Source: Phyto melanocephala (taxonomy: Eukaryota > Arthropoda > Insecta > Diptera > Rhinophoridae). From it: a stretch of DNA of 64,000 nt. This document shows, piece after piece, positions 1 through 12,629 of the stretch (its first letter is position 1; every line of letters begins with the position of its first letter). A program made the position numbers and the translations under genes. The stretch spans positions 84,580,497 through 84,644,496 of the forward strand of contig OW799234.1 in assembly GCA_941918925.1 (NCBI GenBank), read 5' to 3'. A model generated the notes under the pieces. That model was not told where the DNA came from and did no database searches. It saw only the letters and a program-made list of their open reading frames with translations.

Positions 1-1286
1 AAATTTCAAAAACTGACAGAATTATAAATAAATTTTTTTATTATTATTTATAGACTGTACAATTTATAAATTGTAAGGCCCAAATTAAAACTAAAAGAAT
101 TTAAGTATAAAAATAAAAATTAAACAATTAAATTTGTACAAACTTAATCTAGAAAACTGAAAAATGTGTGTCAAAATTTATTTTACTATTTAACTGTTTG
201 ACTAATTTTCGAAGATAAATAAAATTATTTCTTTAACAGTTACATACTATATTTGAATATGTATTTAAATATTCAAAATCAAACGAAAAAAAAATCTACT
301 TAATTTAAATTCCTATTAAAAAAAAACATAAACAAAATTATAAATGAAAAACTTCACTCATTAATTTGTATATATGTTTTACGTATGTATGTAGTTGTTA
401 CATACAAGTATGAATGTAAGTAAACATATCAAAACGTTTCTATAAAAAAGTGAGTAGGTATATATCATACACTTATATATAAATATATGCAAATGTATAT
501 GTGTATACATATGTACGTACATATAGACCAAAATCAAAGAACAACATCAGATGCTCTACTGTTCCACTTAAGATAAAAGTCAGGCGAGTCGTAATTTTTT
601 TTTAAGTTCAACTAATAGATACATATTTACATATACATATTTGTTTGTATGAGCATACCAAATATATTTATACATACATACATACATGCATATGTAGTCA
701 CGTTTGCTGCCAGCTCTATACAACTCAAATACACAAAGTGTCATACATTTCCATTAATCCATTCGTTTTGCTTTAGAAATATATTTTTACAAATATTGTG
801 TGTAAAAATTCAAGTAGATTTAGATGAAGAAACGAACATGAAACAGTTTTAAATTATAATCAAAGATTAAAAAAAACAACACAACAAATGTTAACACATA
901 TAAAAAAAACAACAAACAAAAACTTATAAACCCAAGTGTGTATGTATGTATGTATTGTACATCTTTAGCTTAGGTACTTATATACAAACCTGCATAATGC
1001 TAGAATGAACTAAATTTGTCCATTGTCGTCTTTAGAACATACCATACGCTCATATGCATGTTTTACTTAAATACAGTTTTATTTATGCCTTCAACAATTG
1101 TTGCAGAAACAAATCTTAAAAATATTTGTTTGTTTGTTTAAATTTTAAAAAGGGAAAGTGAAAACCAAAATATATATTTTTTAGATTTGATCCGATCTGA
1201 GTTAATCTGACAATAAAAAAAAAGTGAAACTTCGCAGGAAAGCTTTTTGCTAACGTAACATTGCCCGCTAATTTATCTGGGCTTTT
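1..1286. other. AT-rich intergenic DNA with CATA/TATG runs
   Basis: No gene can be supported here. The stretch is AT-rich and holds short runs of tetranucleotides such as TATG and CATA near 380-520, 630-690 and 940-955. The short open frames have no recognisable motif. Confidence 0.6.
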
Positions 1287-1740
1287 TATACCCCTCACAA
1301 AAAAGTATTGGTTAGTCATTCCGTGTGGAATTTCCACAATTTTCATTTCTTACCCAATAAAGTATATATTTTCTGAAAGCTTATGAATAGGGGAGTCGAT
1401 TAAGCATTGTCAGTCTGTCCGTGTGTATGTTGAAATAAACTTTTTAAAGCCCCTGATCCCGCGTAAGGTATAAAAATATCAGAAATATTCGGTAGCAGAT
1501 CGGTATTTAAAATCAGAAAAATCAGTACATAAACAACTGAGATATGCGGAGAAAACCACGGCTACCTTGTTTTTTTCACAACAACAACATATAACACATA
1601 CATACAAACGTGGTATACTGGCCAGAGTGAACGTGGCATCAAATCCCAGCTGAGCCAAAAAGAATTTATTTTTATTTTTTATTTGATCTATTATCTTTTT
1701 GATATTTTTTTTTTATTTATTTATTTTTATAACGTGTTTC
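1287..1740 (-). mobile_element. mini-me-like element, 5'-truncated copy
   Basis: Reading on the plus strand, the copy starts with TATACCCCTCAC and continues through the conserved block ATTCCGTGTGGAA, the CATAAAGTATATATT-type TA tract (here AATAAAGTATATATT), the core around GGGGAGTCGATTAAGC, and a short TCTGTCC tract. It ends with a CAGCTGAGCC block and T-rich DNA. The outer end with the CGGCACGGCCGAAT palindrome is missing. The order TA tract, core, GTCY tract is what is known for dipteran mini-me elements; the family name is my inference. Confidence 0.65.
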
Positions 1741-1770
1741 AACCGGTATTAAAATATCTCGTTATGTTAA

Positions 1771-2589
1771 GGGTGTTTTATATAGAGGTATAGAATTTTC
1801 AAGTCGAATAAAACACAGATAAGTTTTTCAAATTTCATTTAATTATATGGCATATGACAGCCGCGTAGACTAAACTGGATGCCTAATTTTCGATGACTTT
1901 TTCCAACATTTGTGGACGTATTTTGGCAATAAAGCGGCGAATGTTGTCCTTCAAGTCCTTCAATCGTTTCGATGTTACGACGTTGACTAGCGACTTCACA
2001 TATCCCCACAGATAATAGTAAAGCGGTGTTAAATCGCCAGTTTACGGGTCCTAAATTTGAAACTATGCGATTATCAAACGTTTCTTTCAAAATTAATTGT
2101 GGCACAAGCTGTGTGACGACATATTGTGACATCTCCTTAAAACCACAGCTCCTGCATATTATAACTGTTCAATTGATGAACGAAAAAACAAACAGTAATC
2201 ACAGCATTATAGTTGTCACCACTGATTTTAATGTTCTGACCAGCATCATTTTTGAAAAAGTACGGATCAATGTTTCCACCAGTCTATAAAACACACCAAA
2301 CCGTCAGTTTTACTTGATCTAACAGTGTCTCAACATACACAAAAATTCAAAGTGATGGACGATTAATTAAGTTGACCGTAAAATTACCGTAATACAGGAT
2401 ATATATTTCAAACAGAAATATAATTTTCAAAATAAATTAACACAATTTGAAAGCGTTGTGCAGACTTCAGTCTATTCGTATTGAAATACCAAAACAAATT
2501 AAACATAAATCATTTGACAGCTGAGAAATTGGTCGCCAGTTCATAAAGTGTTGTCAACTTAAAGTTACTTACCTCTATAAAAACATACC
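1771..2589 (-). pseudogene. Tc1/mariner-type transposase pseudogene with terminal repeats
   Basis: The minus strand encodes pieces of a mariner-type transposase C-terminus: RIVSNLGPVNW near 2020-2070, then in another frame LWGYVKSLVNV, then DNIRRFIAKIRPQMLEKVIE, and finally GCHMPYN near 1842. These follow the family order GPVNWPP...LWGYVKS...HMP. The frame changes between pieces, there is an in-frame stop after KVIEN, and the N-terminal part including the first catalytic Asp is absent. Imperfect terminal inverted repeats can be seen: GGGTGTTTTATATAGAGGTA at 1771, and at 2589 the reverse complement of a GGTATGTTTTTATAGAGGTA-type end. The element is about 820 bp, so it has a large internal deletion and cannot be functional. 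Confidence 0.75.
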
Positions 2590-3355
2590 TGTTGTATGTA
2601 TCACATTTTATACAAGTATAAATATATCGAATCGAGTCAAGTTTAATGCATTTTAAAACAAGCTACAATTTCATACTCATATTAGATTTAAGACCACTAT
2701 TTATGAGTGATAAAATATATGTTAGGCTTCCCACTTTCAAATTTCAATAAATTTTATCATAAATAGTAGTACAATATGAGTATATCGACAGAAAAGTGCT
2801 GATGATGAAATCGTAGCAGGTTACGAAAATACATTTTAATTTGAAAGTTTTTTAGAAATCTAAAAATTTAACCAGTGAAAATTTACTTCAGCCAGAATGA
2901 ATGATTTACAATAATTTAAAAAAATAAAAAGTTCGAATAAATATGACAATACGACAATGAATCCGTGTACAATTAAGCCAAGACAAAAATCCTTTTTTGA
3001 TATTTATTAACACGATTTAATTAGTTTTTAGAAATTTACGAATGTGCAAAATTAAGGTCGGCAAAAAATATCACAAGTCTCCTATAAAACTATGAAAGTG
3101 GTCTAAAAGTATAAGATATCATGCGTATAATTGCCAAGTTCCAAGTAAAAATTAAAAACTTTTTAATATAAATTCTAAACGTTTAATTTTTTGCTGCTTT
3201 TTTTTTCTTTTGTACGCAAATATTTTCTCTATAAAAAACATTCTAATTCATATTCATTGGAGAATTCGCAAGGTGTCATATTGTCATAATTTTTCGAAAC
3301 TGTATTGTATATTGTTTTAAAATTTTTACTATAAATAAAATAATAATTTTCATTA
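2590..3355. other. AT-rich spacer with a dispersed motif
   Basis: There is no gene. Positions 2795-2836 carry GTGCTGATGATGAAATCGTA followed by an AGCAGGTTACGAAAAT-type segment. The same motif recurs almost unchanged at 48268-48309, so it belongs to a dispersed repeat. Confidence 0.5.
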
Positions 3356-3447
3356 ATATTATTTTTTATTCTGGCTCAAGTTCATTTTTATACTAAATTT
3401 CTAAATTTAGTATAAAAATGAACTTGAGCCAGAATAAAAAATAATAT
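3356..3447. repeat. 92-bp near-perfect palindrome
   Basis: Two 45-bp arms (3356-3400 and 3403-3447) are exact reverse complements around a 2-nt centre (CT). The arms contain GGCTCAAGTTCATTTTTA and its complement. This is not a microsatellite. It could extrude as a cruciform or be a collapsed fold-back element. A related word, GGCTTGAGTTCAT, occurs in the inverted-repeat element near 47.8 kb. Confidence 0.9.
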
Positions 3448-5507
3448 AATCTTTAAGATATTAAATAGTTCGACAATAAAATAAAAGGAAAATTAAAAAT
3501 TTTCATTAATTTTAAAAATTTTAGGATTATATGACATTAGACAATATGACATGATAGCACCACTTGTGAATTAACCAATTATGTATAAACTAATATGCAC
3601 CTCCTTAGCTAATCATTTCTTCAAGATCTTAAAGTTTACTATAGAGTACACAAATAACAAAAGCATGCATTGAAGATAGAAAAGAAGGCATTTGTAAAAG
3701 ACATACATACATACATATGTACATTCACTGCAACTCTGCAACAATTCATCATCTAAAACTCAACTTGTAAGTAAAATTGTCATGGACTTTTTTTTTTAGA
3801 TTTTAATATTGTGAATGTATCTTTAACCTACTAAACTTAACCTTAAACAAAAAAGAAAAAATACAATACACACACACACACACATACACATGAAATATGA
3901 ACTACAATATTATTTTAATTTCTTTTTCAAGTTTTTAGTTATTCTTTATTTAGCATCTTTTAAGCTGGTTTTCTTTTTTTTCTTCTTCTTCTTTGAGATG
4001 ATTGATGTCTATTATTTGTTTTTTTTTTTGTTTTTAATTTTTATTTTGACAGAATATAATTGTGGGAATGCGGATATTTGTTTGTATTCTTTATTAAATT
4101 GAAACTTAAAAGGAAACAAATTTGTAAGTAAAAAAAAAATACATTTTGCTTTCTAGTTTTCTTTTTTTAAAAATTCATCATTAATATGACTGGTTTAAAA
4201 AAAAAATTAAAAAAGTGATATTCATCAATAATTTATCAATAGTTTATGATCGTGCATTACAGGAGGCCATATAACAAGGTGAGCCAACTTGTGCTGTCTG
4301 TCGCGGTGAATCATTCTTAAAGTTGATCTGACAATAAAATTTAACTGCCGCAAGAATTATTGCCTACAAATGCTCCAGAAAAACTACAATATGTTTATAA
4401 ATTGATGTTTTTTACGAGAAAATGTACAACTTTTTAAACCATCTCACTATGAGGGACAAGCACATTTAACCTTTATACAAGTAAACAGAACTGCCATGTC
4501 CAGGTTATCGAAAATTCCACTGCAACGCATCAGCGAAAATTGCACTACGTAGTGTGAAGTTATGGCTGATAGAATTCTGCGGCTATTAGATTAAAACTTC
4601 TTGTGTCTATTTTTATAGGTTTTTAGCAAATCACTTTTAAATTGTTGAGTAAATTTTTAAAAATTGATTCCATTTAAAACAAAACTTATTATAAGAATTC
4701 TGTTCCATGTAACATTAAGAGCATATTGATTTTTATATAAATATTTAGCAAATTAAAAGTTAAATAAAGTTGTTATTCAAAATGATATTGTTATGTGAAA
4801 AAATATAGGCAGGAAATTTTTACGCTAGAAATGCTTGTTAAGTTGACCAAAATAGTTAAAAGAAAGCTCTCAATAACTGCTTCTGGATGGTGTACCGAAT
4901 CAGCTGTTCTGGAAATTTTTTTGGATTCGCTACTTTAATAATCTTGACATAGTGTTGCAAACTGATAGAACCACAGCTCATTTCTTCAGGGAGAAATTCT
5001 GAAAAATTCTGTTTTTGCCTGACAGGCCATTATTAATTGATAGTTGTTCTTTACCAGAATATTGAATTGGAACAACAAACGTTGCTCAATGCTACAGAAA
5101 ATGTCTTGCATTTCACAACTTTTGTTTTGACAGTCTAATGTCGATGAAAAATTTTTTAACCATTCTCAACTGATTTAACAATTATTTCTTTTATATTCCT
5201 CGGTTGTCGCTAAACTTTTTCATTTTTCTATCAAACTCATCAAACTGAGTTATACAAATTTCAACTTAAATAAATCGCTTTTAGTTGGCATACCCTGTAT
5301 AAAACTAGTTACTATTTACAATGTAATAAACAACTTACAAAATCAAATGATTTTTAAGTTTGTAGCTTCCAGCTAAATTTGTCAATCGAACAGTATTTGT
5401 TTGGGTAAATCGTGGGAATCAGTGAATAATTTTTAAGTGAATTTGGGTCTTATGAAATAACAAAAAAACTATATAAAATGTAAAGGTAAAAAGCGTTATT
5501 AATTTTT
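3448..5507. other. AT-rich spacer, no recognised gene
   Basis: A CATA run lies at 3700-3720 and a CA run at about 3866-3890. The rest is AT-rich with homopolymers. Short frames around 3890-4100 are homopolymer translation. Nothing else is supported. Confidence 0.5.
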
Positions 5508-8100
5508 AAACTCTTCGCAAAGAGTGTAAGGCTATTTACATATATGCAGGATTGTCATTCCGCATGAAATCTTTTATAATATTTATTTGCGAGCCCATAA
5601 AGTTTATGTTTTCTAAAAGCTAGGGTAGGCGATTGAGCCATATCCGTCTGTTAGTGTGTTGGTTGAAAGCCCCCATAAAATACTCAGATATGTATGTGGC
5701 ATTAATCTTTTGCAAATATCCGAAAATGAACCGCTACTTAAACCTAGCACAATCACCCCTTAACTTTCTGAGATATAAGCCAATAAACACGATTGCCTCT
5801 GCTTTTTCATATATTTTTAACAAAAATCTATATATATATTCTTTAAATATATAAAGCTTGACCAGCAGAATATTATACACTATAAAAAATTACGTATCCC
5901 AGATGGCTGCCACTATAAAATGTCGTATAACACAGGTAAACAGCAAAAAAAGGCTTCGATAACCACTATATAGATTTGATGCACCATGAATACCTAAGCA
6001 CAAAAATGGTTAAATTTTTTAATTCTATGGAGAGTTTTTTTTTTAATTTTTAATTAAAATTCAAAATTTTTTAGACGCTTCTCCACACAATCAATGATAA
6101 CTCGAAAACGGGAAGTCCGATATTATTAAAATAAACTTTGAAAAATTTAGATTTATATAACCTTTAATGCGTTTATATATAGCGTTTTAATCGGCTCATT
6201 AGTTTCGTAGTTATAATAAAAAATTAAAGCAAAAAATATATTATTTACGTGAAAATAGCAATTTTTTTTGTTTTCAAAAAATCATGAAAAATCGAAAACG
6301 GCAAAAATTTTTCAAATTTATTATTTTATCGCAAAGCCACATGTAATAGAAACCAAATAAGATATCGGTCATAAAAATCGGTTGATTCCTTTCGAATTTA
6401 TTTACAATAAGGTGATCTAGCTCATTTAGTAGTTAATGTCATTCTCTTAGAAAAATTGTTTGGAAAAAACCTTTTTGAGATGCTTGTGATTCTCAGAATT
6501 AAAAAAAAAAATAAGTTATAAGCAAAAGGTTTTTTAATTATTACGATTGCGGTAGCAAAGTTATAAACGCTCACAAATGTGTTGCACGCTGAATTGCTCT
6601 GTTTTCCATTGTCTACCTGAAACGGATGATTTTTTTTTTGCATAAAATTCCTGAATTTTTTTAAAATCTTATTTTGTTGCTATTACATGTGGCTTTACAA
6701 TAAAGTAATAGATGTGAAAAATTTTTGCCGTTTTGGATTTTTCAAGATATTTAAAAAAAAGGTGATATTTTCACGTATTTAAATAATATCTTTTTTGCTT
6801 TAATTTTTTATTATAACTCCGAAACTACTGAGCCAACTAAAACGCAATATACAAACGCATTAAAGGCTATATACAGGCTATATACAGTCACACAATCCGA
6901 TCTAAATGGTTTTAGTTACGTATTTGCAATTCTGCACCAAAAATATGCACACCGACAGCTGTTTTATATGAATAATGTAAACAGGAATGTCAACAAAAAT
7001 TTCACATAAGAAATAAAAAATGATTTGAATTTTTTTTTTAGCTATTTCTAAAGAAGGGAAATGTGAATTCAATTTCACTTTCGAACGAAATGTATCTCTG
7101 TGACATGCCTGATAAATCTAAATTTTTCAAAATTAATTTTAATAATATCGAACTAACCGTTTTCGAGTTATCATTGATTGTGTGGAGAATTTTTATTTAA
7201 AAATTAAAAAAAAAAACCTCTACATAGAATTTAAAATTTGGACAATATTTGTACTACTGGAACCACAATACATCAAAATTGCATAGTGGTTTTTGAAGCC
7301 TTTACAATTTTGTTGCCTTGTGTAATTAATTTATTTATGGGTAAAATCTTGTATTAAAAATTTATCCACTTCAACACTTTTTATATCGGACGAAAGAACT
7401 TGGCCAGCAGAGTAAAGTAAAAAAAGAAAAACTCAAAATCAAAGATGGCGAATATTTGAGTCATATATCTGTGGCTTGGAGCTAAAAGGGCCAATGTCCT
7501 TTTTTGCTCTTTTGAATTAATCATTGCATTAAATTTGTTTTCTTGTTCTACTTCATTATGGTAAAACATTTAAAGTCATACTTCACCCAGAACAGCTTCA
7601 TAAAAAAATGCTGGCCAATGTCACTATGAAAGCACCTATAAAAGTTAAAGTTCAATTCAAGTTTTCTCAAAAGTAAATATTTTGACATTGCCCCTTTTAG
7701 CTGCAAGCCACAGATATAGTAGTTACGTTATTGTGACCTTTAACCCCCACAATATTGATATAAAATGAAAGGACTTGACCAGTAGAATACTAAAGACAAT
7801 TAAGAAAGTATTTAATCCAAGATGGGGCTTAAAAAAGAATGGAAAAAATTTGTTTTTGCAACCGAAGCAATATAGGTATCAAATGAAACGGTTTTACTAT
7901 TAGAATACAGGTTTTTACTACCTAAAAAATTTAAAATCGAAGATGGCATCGGTAAAAATAAACAAAATGTTGTATAAAATGAAATCTGGAATCTAAGCGA
8001 AGCTATGATTTAGTCACTATAAATGCATGTATGTAGAGACATGGTGGTGAAGGGTATTAACAGATTCGCTATTGCCGAATATAGCACTCTTTTACTTGTT
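5508..8100 (-). mobile_element. diverged long mini-me-like element, interrupted
   Basis: One end (5510-5700) holds the diverged core: GTCATTCCGCATGAAAT, CCCATAAAGTTTATGTTTTC and TATCCGTCTGTTAG. The other end (about 8045-8100) holds GGTGAAGGGTATTAACAG, ATTGCCGAATATAGCACTC and TTTTACTTGTTT, the standard outer end of this family. Between 7380 and 7960 a unit of the type GGACTTGACCAGTAGAATAC ... CCAAGATGG repeats about three times with divergence. A large inverted-repeat element (5931-7328) lies inside. Confidence 0.5.
5931..7328. mobile_element. Large imperfect inverted-repeat (fold-back-like) element
   Basis: The ends match in inverted orientation: AAGGCTTCGATAACCACTAT near 5950 against the complement of ATAGTGGTTTTTGAAGCCTT near 7311. 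Inward, further pairs align: TCCACACAATCAATGATAAC (6082) with GTTATCATTGATTGTGTGGA (about 7167), TTATAATAAAAAATTAAAGC with its complement near 6795, and AAGCCACATGTAATAG with CTATTACATGTGGCTTT near 6680. The arms are several hundred bp each and diverged. No transposase is visible, so this is a non-autonomous element of unknown superfamily. Confidence 0.6.
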
Positions 8101-8242
8101 TTTATCAAAATTTAAATACAAATATTTTCTACATCAGAAGGCCGCAAACTATATACATAAATTTGTCACGTTCAAAGTATGTGCTCATAAGCATGTGTAT
8201 TTATGTGTGTACATACTTATGTATGTGTGAATGCGTATACAT

Positions 8243-8756
8243 TCCCTGTAGGAAATATCACTAGTAAATCAGTACTGATTCACTATTGACACTGTCACCA
8301 GTACTACTGACTTATTATACCCCCGACAATGCTTTTTTACTATAGACATTTAACATATGCCTGTCATTGGAAATCTACTACTGACACTGGTACTACTGAG
8401 TAGGTAGTTCCTTAAGGACCATATGTAGACATTGTCACCAGAGATTCAATAGTGCATTTAAGTAATTCTAGTCTACACTTTTGATACTTTTCTGAAATAG
8501 ACGTCGTTAATAAAACTTTTGTTAAAATATAATGTTTTATTAAAAAAAATAAGGAATTCATTAAATATCAAATATTAAAAGTAAATTAGGTACATTTCAT
8601 TTAATTAGAACTCTTATTTATTGTGAATACATTTTTTTCTCATCAAAGAAAATGAAAAAAAAATGTAGACACTTTGTTGACAATGTCGCCAAGAAGTCAC
8701 CACTATAGCCGACAAAACTGGTGACTTGAAGACACTTGCCCCCAGGTTTCCTTCAG
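8243..8756. repeat. Candidate small inverted-repeat element
   Basis: The edges are loosely inverted: CCCTGTAGGAAAT at 8244 and TTTCCTTCAGG near 8748. The interior repeats words of the type ACTATTGACACTGTCACCAG and TACTACTGAC between 8265 and 8420, and again in variant form near 8680-8730. No coding sequence is seen and the boundaries are uncertain. Confidence 0.3.
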
Positions 8757-9360
8757 GCTTGCCGTACTTGACTGGAAATATTTTTATGCAAAGAATTTTA
8801 CTTTAATTTCTTTTCCAAATAATTTGTAAAATTTCTTTAAATTCCTTATAATTAACAGATCATCTCTCCTACGCTTTGAAAAATTAACGCTGAGCTTTTG
8901 TTTATTCTTATTGATTAAAAAATAAATAAAAATACTTAATAAGAAAACAATAACTTACCACACACGAAACGCAAAACTAAAGCAGCGGAAAGAAATGCGG
9001 AAGAATTTAAATAACCCCAAAGTTCTTTATTTTGTTTTTCAGCTGGAACAGATAAAAATAATATCCAATTGTGGAGCTGCACTGTTTAGTGCTATGCTTG
9101 CAAGCTGAAACAATAAAAGAAAAATTAATAAATTAATTAATAAGTAATTTAATTTCAAACAAGCAACAAATGAATATTGATTTAAAAATTACTCTACAGG
9201 AGGTGTAACAATTACGATAAATAATTTTTTTTAATTAGTTCTTTCTCAAATCATTTTCAGCAATTTTCAAAGCAAATTCTGTATTTCAAAATTCGAAATC
9301 AGGCTTCATTTAAATGAATTTAATTTATAATATACTGAATTTGATTTGGGAAATTCCACA
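8757..9360. other. AT-rich spacer
   Basis: No gene, RNA or mobile-element signature was found in this stretch. Confidence 0.5.
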
Positions 9361-9880
9361 AAGACTGTTTGTTTGGTGTGGCTATAGGCTGGCTGCGACA
9401 TGGGGCCGCACTTCTTCAAAAATGAGGTCGGCCAAGCAGTTACAGTTAATAGTTTACGCTTAGGCGATATGATAAAGAACTTCTTGTGGCCAAAAATTGG
9501 GGATATGAACTTGGACGCTATGTGGTTTCAACATAATGGTGCTACTTGCCATACAGCCAACAAAACAATGGCTCTTTTGCACGATAAATTCAATGGTTGT
9601 GTTAACTCACATCATGGCAATTTTAATTGGCTGTTATGATCATGTGATTTGACACCATTAAACTTCTTTCTTTGTTGATATTTAAAAGAAAAATTATACG
9701 TCAGCAAGCCTAGAGCAATTCAAGATCTAAAGGTTGAGATAATTTGGCACAATAACGAAATTAAACCTGAATTATGTCTCAGTGTCACTGAAAATATGTA
9801 CCATTGGATAGATGTATGCCACCGAAGTCGTTTCAAGCATTTGGCCGATAATTTGTTTCACACATATTTGTCGTAAAGCC
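9361..9880 (+). pseudogene. Tc1/mariner-type transposase pseudogene (catalytic D to N)
   Basis: Frame 9400 reads MGPHFFKNEVGQAVTVNS, then MWFQHNGATCHTANKT near 9520-9565, then HHGNFNW, then after a stop SCDLTPLNFF, another stop, YLKEKLYVSKP, and a C-terminus ending HLADNLFHTYL near 9870. This is the family order GPYFF - WFQQDGATCHT - GDVNWP - SCDLTPLDFF - HLADIVFHT. The catalytic Asp of the QDGATCHT motif is Asn here (codon at 9535). Two stops break the frame (after FNWLL and after FFLC), and the frame is lost upstream of 9400. A mini-me-like element starts right after its 3' end. Confidence 0.85.
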
Positions 9881-9890
9881 TTTTATCATA

Positions 9891-10620
9891 AAACAAGTAA
9901 CAGTGCTATATTCGGCCGTGCCGAATCTTATATACCCTTCACAACGTGTAATCATGCAATAACAATTGTTTGTATCACCATTCATCTCATATGAAATACG
10001 TACATGTAAAAAACATTAAAAAAAAAAAATTACAAAAAAAAATATAATAAAAAAAAAAATAATAATAATTAAAAAAATTAGAAAAAAATTTTAAAAAATT
10101 TTTTTAAATTTGTTTAAAAAAATTTCTTTGAAAAAATTTGTTATAAATATTAAAAAAAATTAGAAAAAAGAATAAAATATAAATAATATATTAAATTAAA
10201 TAAAATAAAATTTTTTTGGCTCAGCTGGAATTCGATGCCACGTTTACTTTAACCAGTATGTATGTAGGTTGTTATTGTAATTGTGAAAAAATACGAGATG
10301 GTCGTGGTTGTTTGCTCATATCTCAGAAAGTTATGGGGTGATTGTGCTGAATTTCAATAGCGATTTATTCCTGAATATTTCCAAGAGATTGATACCATAT
10401 AGAGATCTGAGGAACATATAGTTGATTCTAAAAGTTGATTTCAACCAACACACGGACAGACGGATAGACGGACAGACGGTCAGGGCTTAATCGACTCCTC
10501 TATTCATAAGCTCTCAGAAAATATATACTTTATGGGGTCGGAAATGAAAATTGTAGAAATTACAAACGGAATGACAAAGCTATATATACGCTTTGTGCAC
10601 CACAGGTGAAGGGTATAAAA
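9891..10620 (+). mobile_element. mini-me-like element
   Basis: This is a full-length-looking copy. It has the outer end AAACAAGTAACAGTGCTATA followed by TTCGGCCGTGCCGAA, a poly-A-rich middle (10010-10220), then TTGGCTCAGCTGGAATTCG, the octamer-type tract ACGGACAGACGGATAGACGG (10450-10485), the core CTTAATCGACTCCTCTATTC, the TA tract AAAATATATACTTTATGGGG, and the end GTGAAGGGTATAAAA. No protein is encoded. Confidence 0.7.
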
Positions 10621-11790
10621 ATATATCAAGATAATTCTCTGCTTACTTTTTTCTTTAATTTACAATTAATATTGTGCATTCTCATTGAACCACCCAGCAA
10701 AAAAAAATGGCGTCCGAAATAAAAAATATAAGTAAAGACAGCAGATACATTAAATCTAAAATCTATGATTAGATGCGAATTTGAAAACTTTGCTTTACTT
10801 ATGACCTTAAAGGTGAAGGGTATATAGAATTTAAATTTTTTTAAAACAATAGTTTTTTTAAAGGAAACATTAAACGTTTTGCTTTGCCGTATAATTGGCC
10901 AAACAACAATTGTAACAATTCAATATGACATAAAATTTGTGTAATGCTGAATATCTTGCACACACTTTTCAACAAATATGTAACATATTTCTGTGGTTTT
11001 CATGGGCAACCGCGTATGTTGATTTTTTACGATTTTGCCATTACTTGGTTTTAAAATTTTCTAAAATAAGATGCACCCATTCCGATTTGTTTAATGGCAT
11101 AACAACGTAACTTCTATTCAACAAGCATTCAACACGAACGCAGTATGTTGACTAACGTGTGCTTAATGGTAAATTATTTAATTTTTTAGAAAAACACATA
11201 ACCACATACATACGTTTTTATTTTTGAACACATTTGTCAGTTATTTTCTGATAATTTTTCAGTTATCTAGAAGTTGAATAATTACTTGTGTACAATCTAT
11301 GTTGACATATGCTGCCTTATCTGCACACAATCTTCGTGCCACTTTGTTTATTTTGGTTTTCCCTAAGATCTAATTTGAAAATGATATTTGTCTAAAATTT
11401 GTATAAGAAAATTTTAAGATCTTTATTGGTAAGAATGGCAAAAAAAGTTTAAAAAGTTCAATACCTAACTCGTTGTTTTATAAAAAACGGTTTTGTAGTT
11501 CTTCTGAAAAATTTAATTTTAAGACACACGTGGTTGCCCATGAAAACCACAGATTTGTCAGCATACGTAGAATAGAAATATTATAAAAAAAAATTCTAGT
11601 CCCTACACAATATGCTTAAGTATCCAACATATGGTTAACAAAATGCCAGCAAATGTGCTTACACATATGTTGGCATTTGCAAGAAATTTTTCACCATAAA
11701 TATGATGATTCAACATATCGTCTCTACAAAGCTTAAGATTATTGCATTTTGAAGAAATTTTCTCTAAAATTTTCTAAAAGGTTTTATTAT
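10621..11790. repeat. AT-rich spacer with a spaced inverted repeat
   Basis: TCTGTGGTTTTCATGGGCAA (about 10989-11015) is matched in inverted orientation by TTGCCCATGAAAACCACAGA (about 11533-11555), with the flanking ACGTG/CGCGT also similar. The 520 bp between them has no coding potential. A local hairpin, CATATGTTGGCATTTGC against GCCAGCAAATGTGC, lies near 11640-11680. It may be a degenerate MITE. Confidence 0.4.
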
Positions 11791-12629
11791 AAAACAAGTA
11801 AGAGCGCTATATTCGGCCGTGCCGAATCTTATATACCCTTCACAACGTGTAGTCATGCAATAACAGTAGTTTTTATCACCATTCATCCCATATGAAATAC
11901 GTACATACATATAAAAAACATCCCATTGTAAAATTATAAATTTACGTATGTATGTTAAAAAAAAATAAAAAAAAAAAAATTTAAAAAAATTTAAAAAAAA
12001 ATTTAAAAAAAAAATTTTAAAAAAAATTTAAAAAAAAAATAATTAAAATATATATTTTGAATATAAAACAAAAATAAATAAATAAAAAAAAAATTAAAAA
12101 AAAATATATAAAAAAAAAATGAAAAAAAAAATAATAATAAAAATATATATAAGACATTAAATAAAAAATAAAAAAATTATAAAAAAAATTAAAAAAAAAA
12201 TATAAAAAAAATAAAAAAAAAAATTGTTTGGCTCAGCTGGGATCTACGTTTTCTCTAACCAGTATACACGTTTGTATGTATGTATGTTGTTGTTGTAATG
12301 TTGTTTTTGTAAAAAAAAAAACGAGGTTGTCGTGGGTTTTTGCTCATATCGCAGTTGTTTATGTACCAATGTTTCTGATTTTCAATACCGATCTACTCCC
12401 GAATATTTCTGATATTTAAATACCTCACCCGGGTCCAAGCGATGTCGGGGGGCTTCAAAAAAATGATTTCAACATACACACGGACAGACTGACAGAGCTT
12501 AATCGACTCCCCTATTCATAAGCTTTCAGAAAAAATATACTTTATACTTATCGAAAATAAAAATTGTAAAATTTCACACGGAATGACAAACCTATATATA
12601 CCCTTTTTCACTGTGTGAAGGGTATAAAA
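11791..12629 (+). mobile_element. mini-me-like element X1
   Basis: Complete copy: AAAACAAGTAAGAGCGCTAT and the TTCGGCCGTGCCGAA palindrome at the left, a long A-rich middle (11950-12220), GGCTCAGCTGGGATCTACG, a very short ACGGACAGACTGACAG tract, core CTTAATCGACTCCCC, and the right end CACTGTGTGAAGGGTATAAA. It opens the tandem array. A 63-codon frame at 12228 is spurious. Confidence 0.75.

Noticed and set aside
1116..1346. 76-codon minus-strand frame
   Set aside because: It partly overlaps the mini-me-like element and has no domain.
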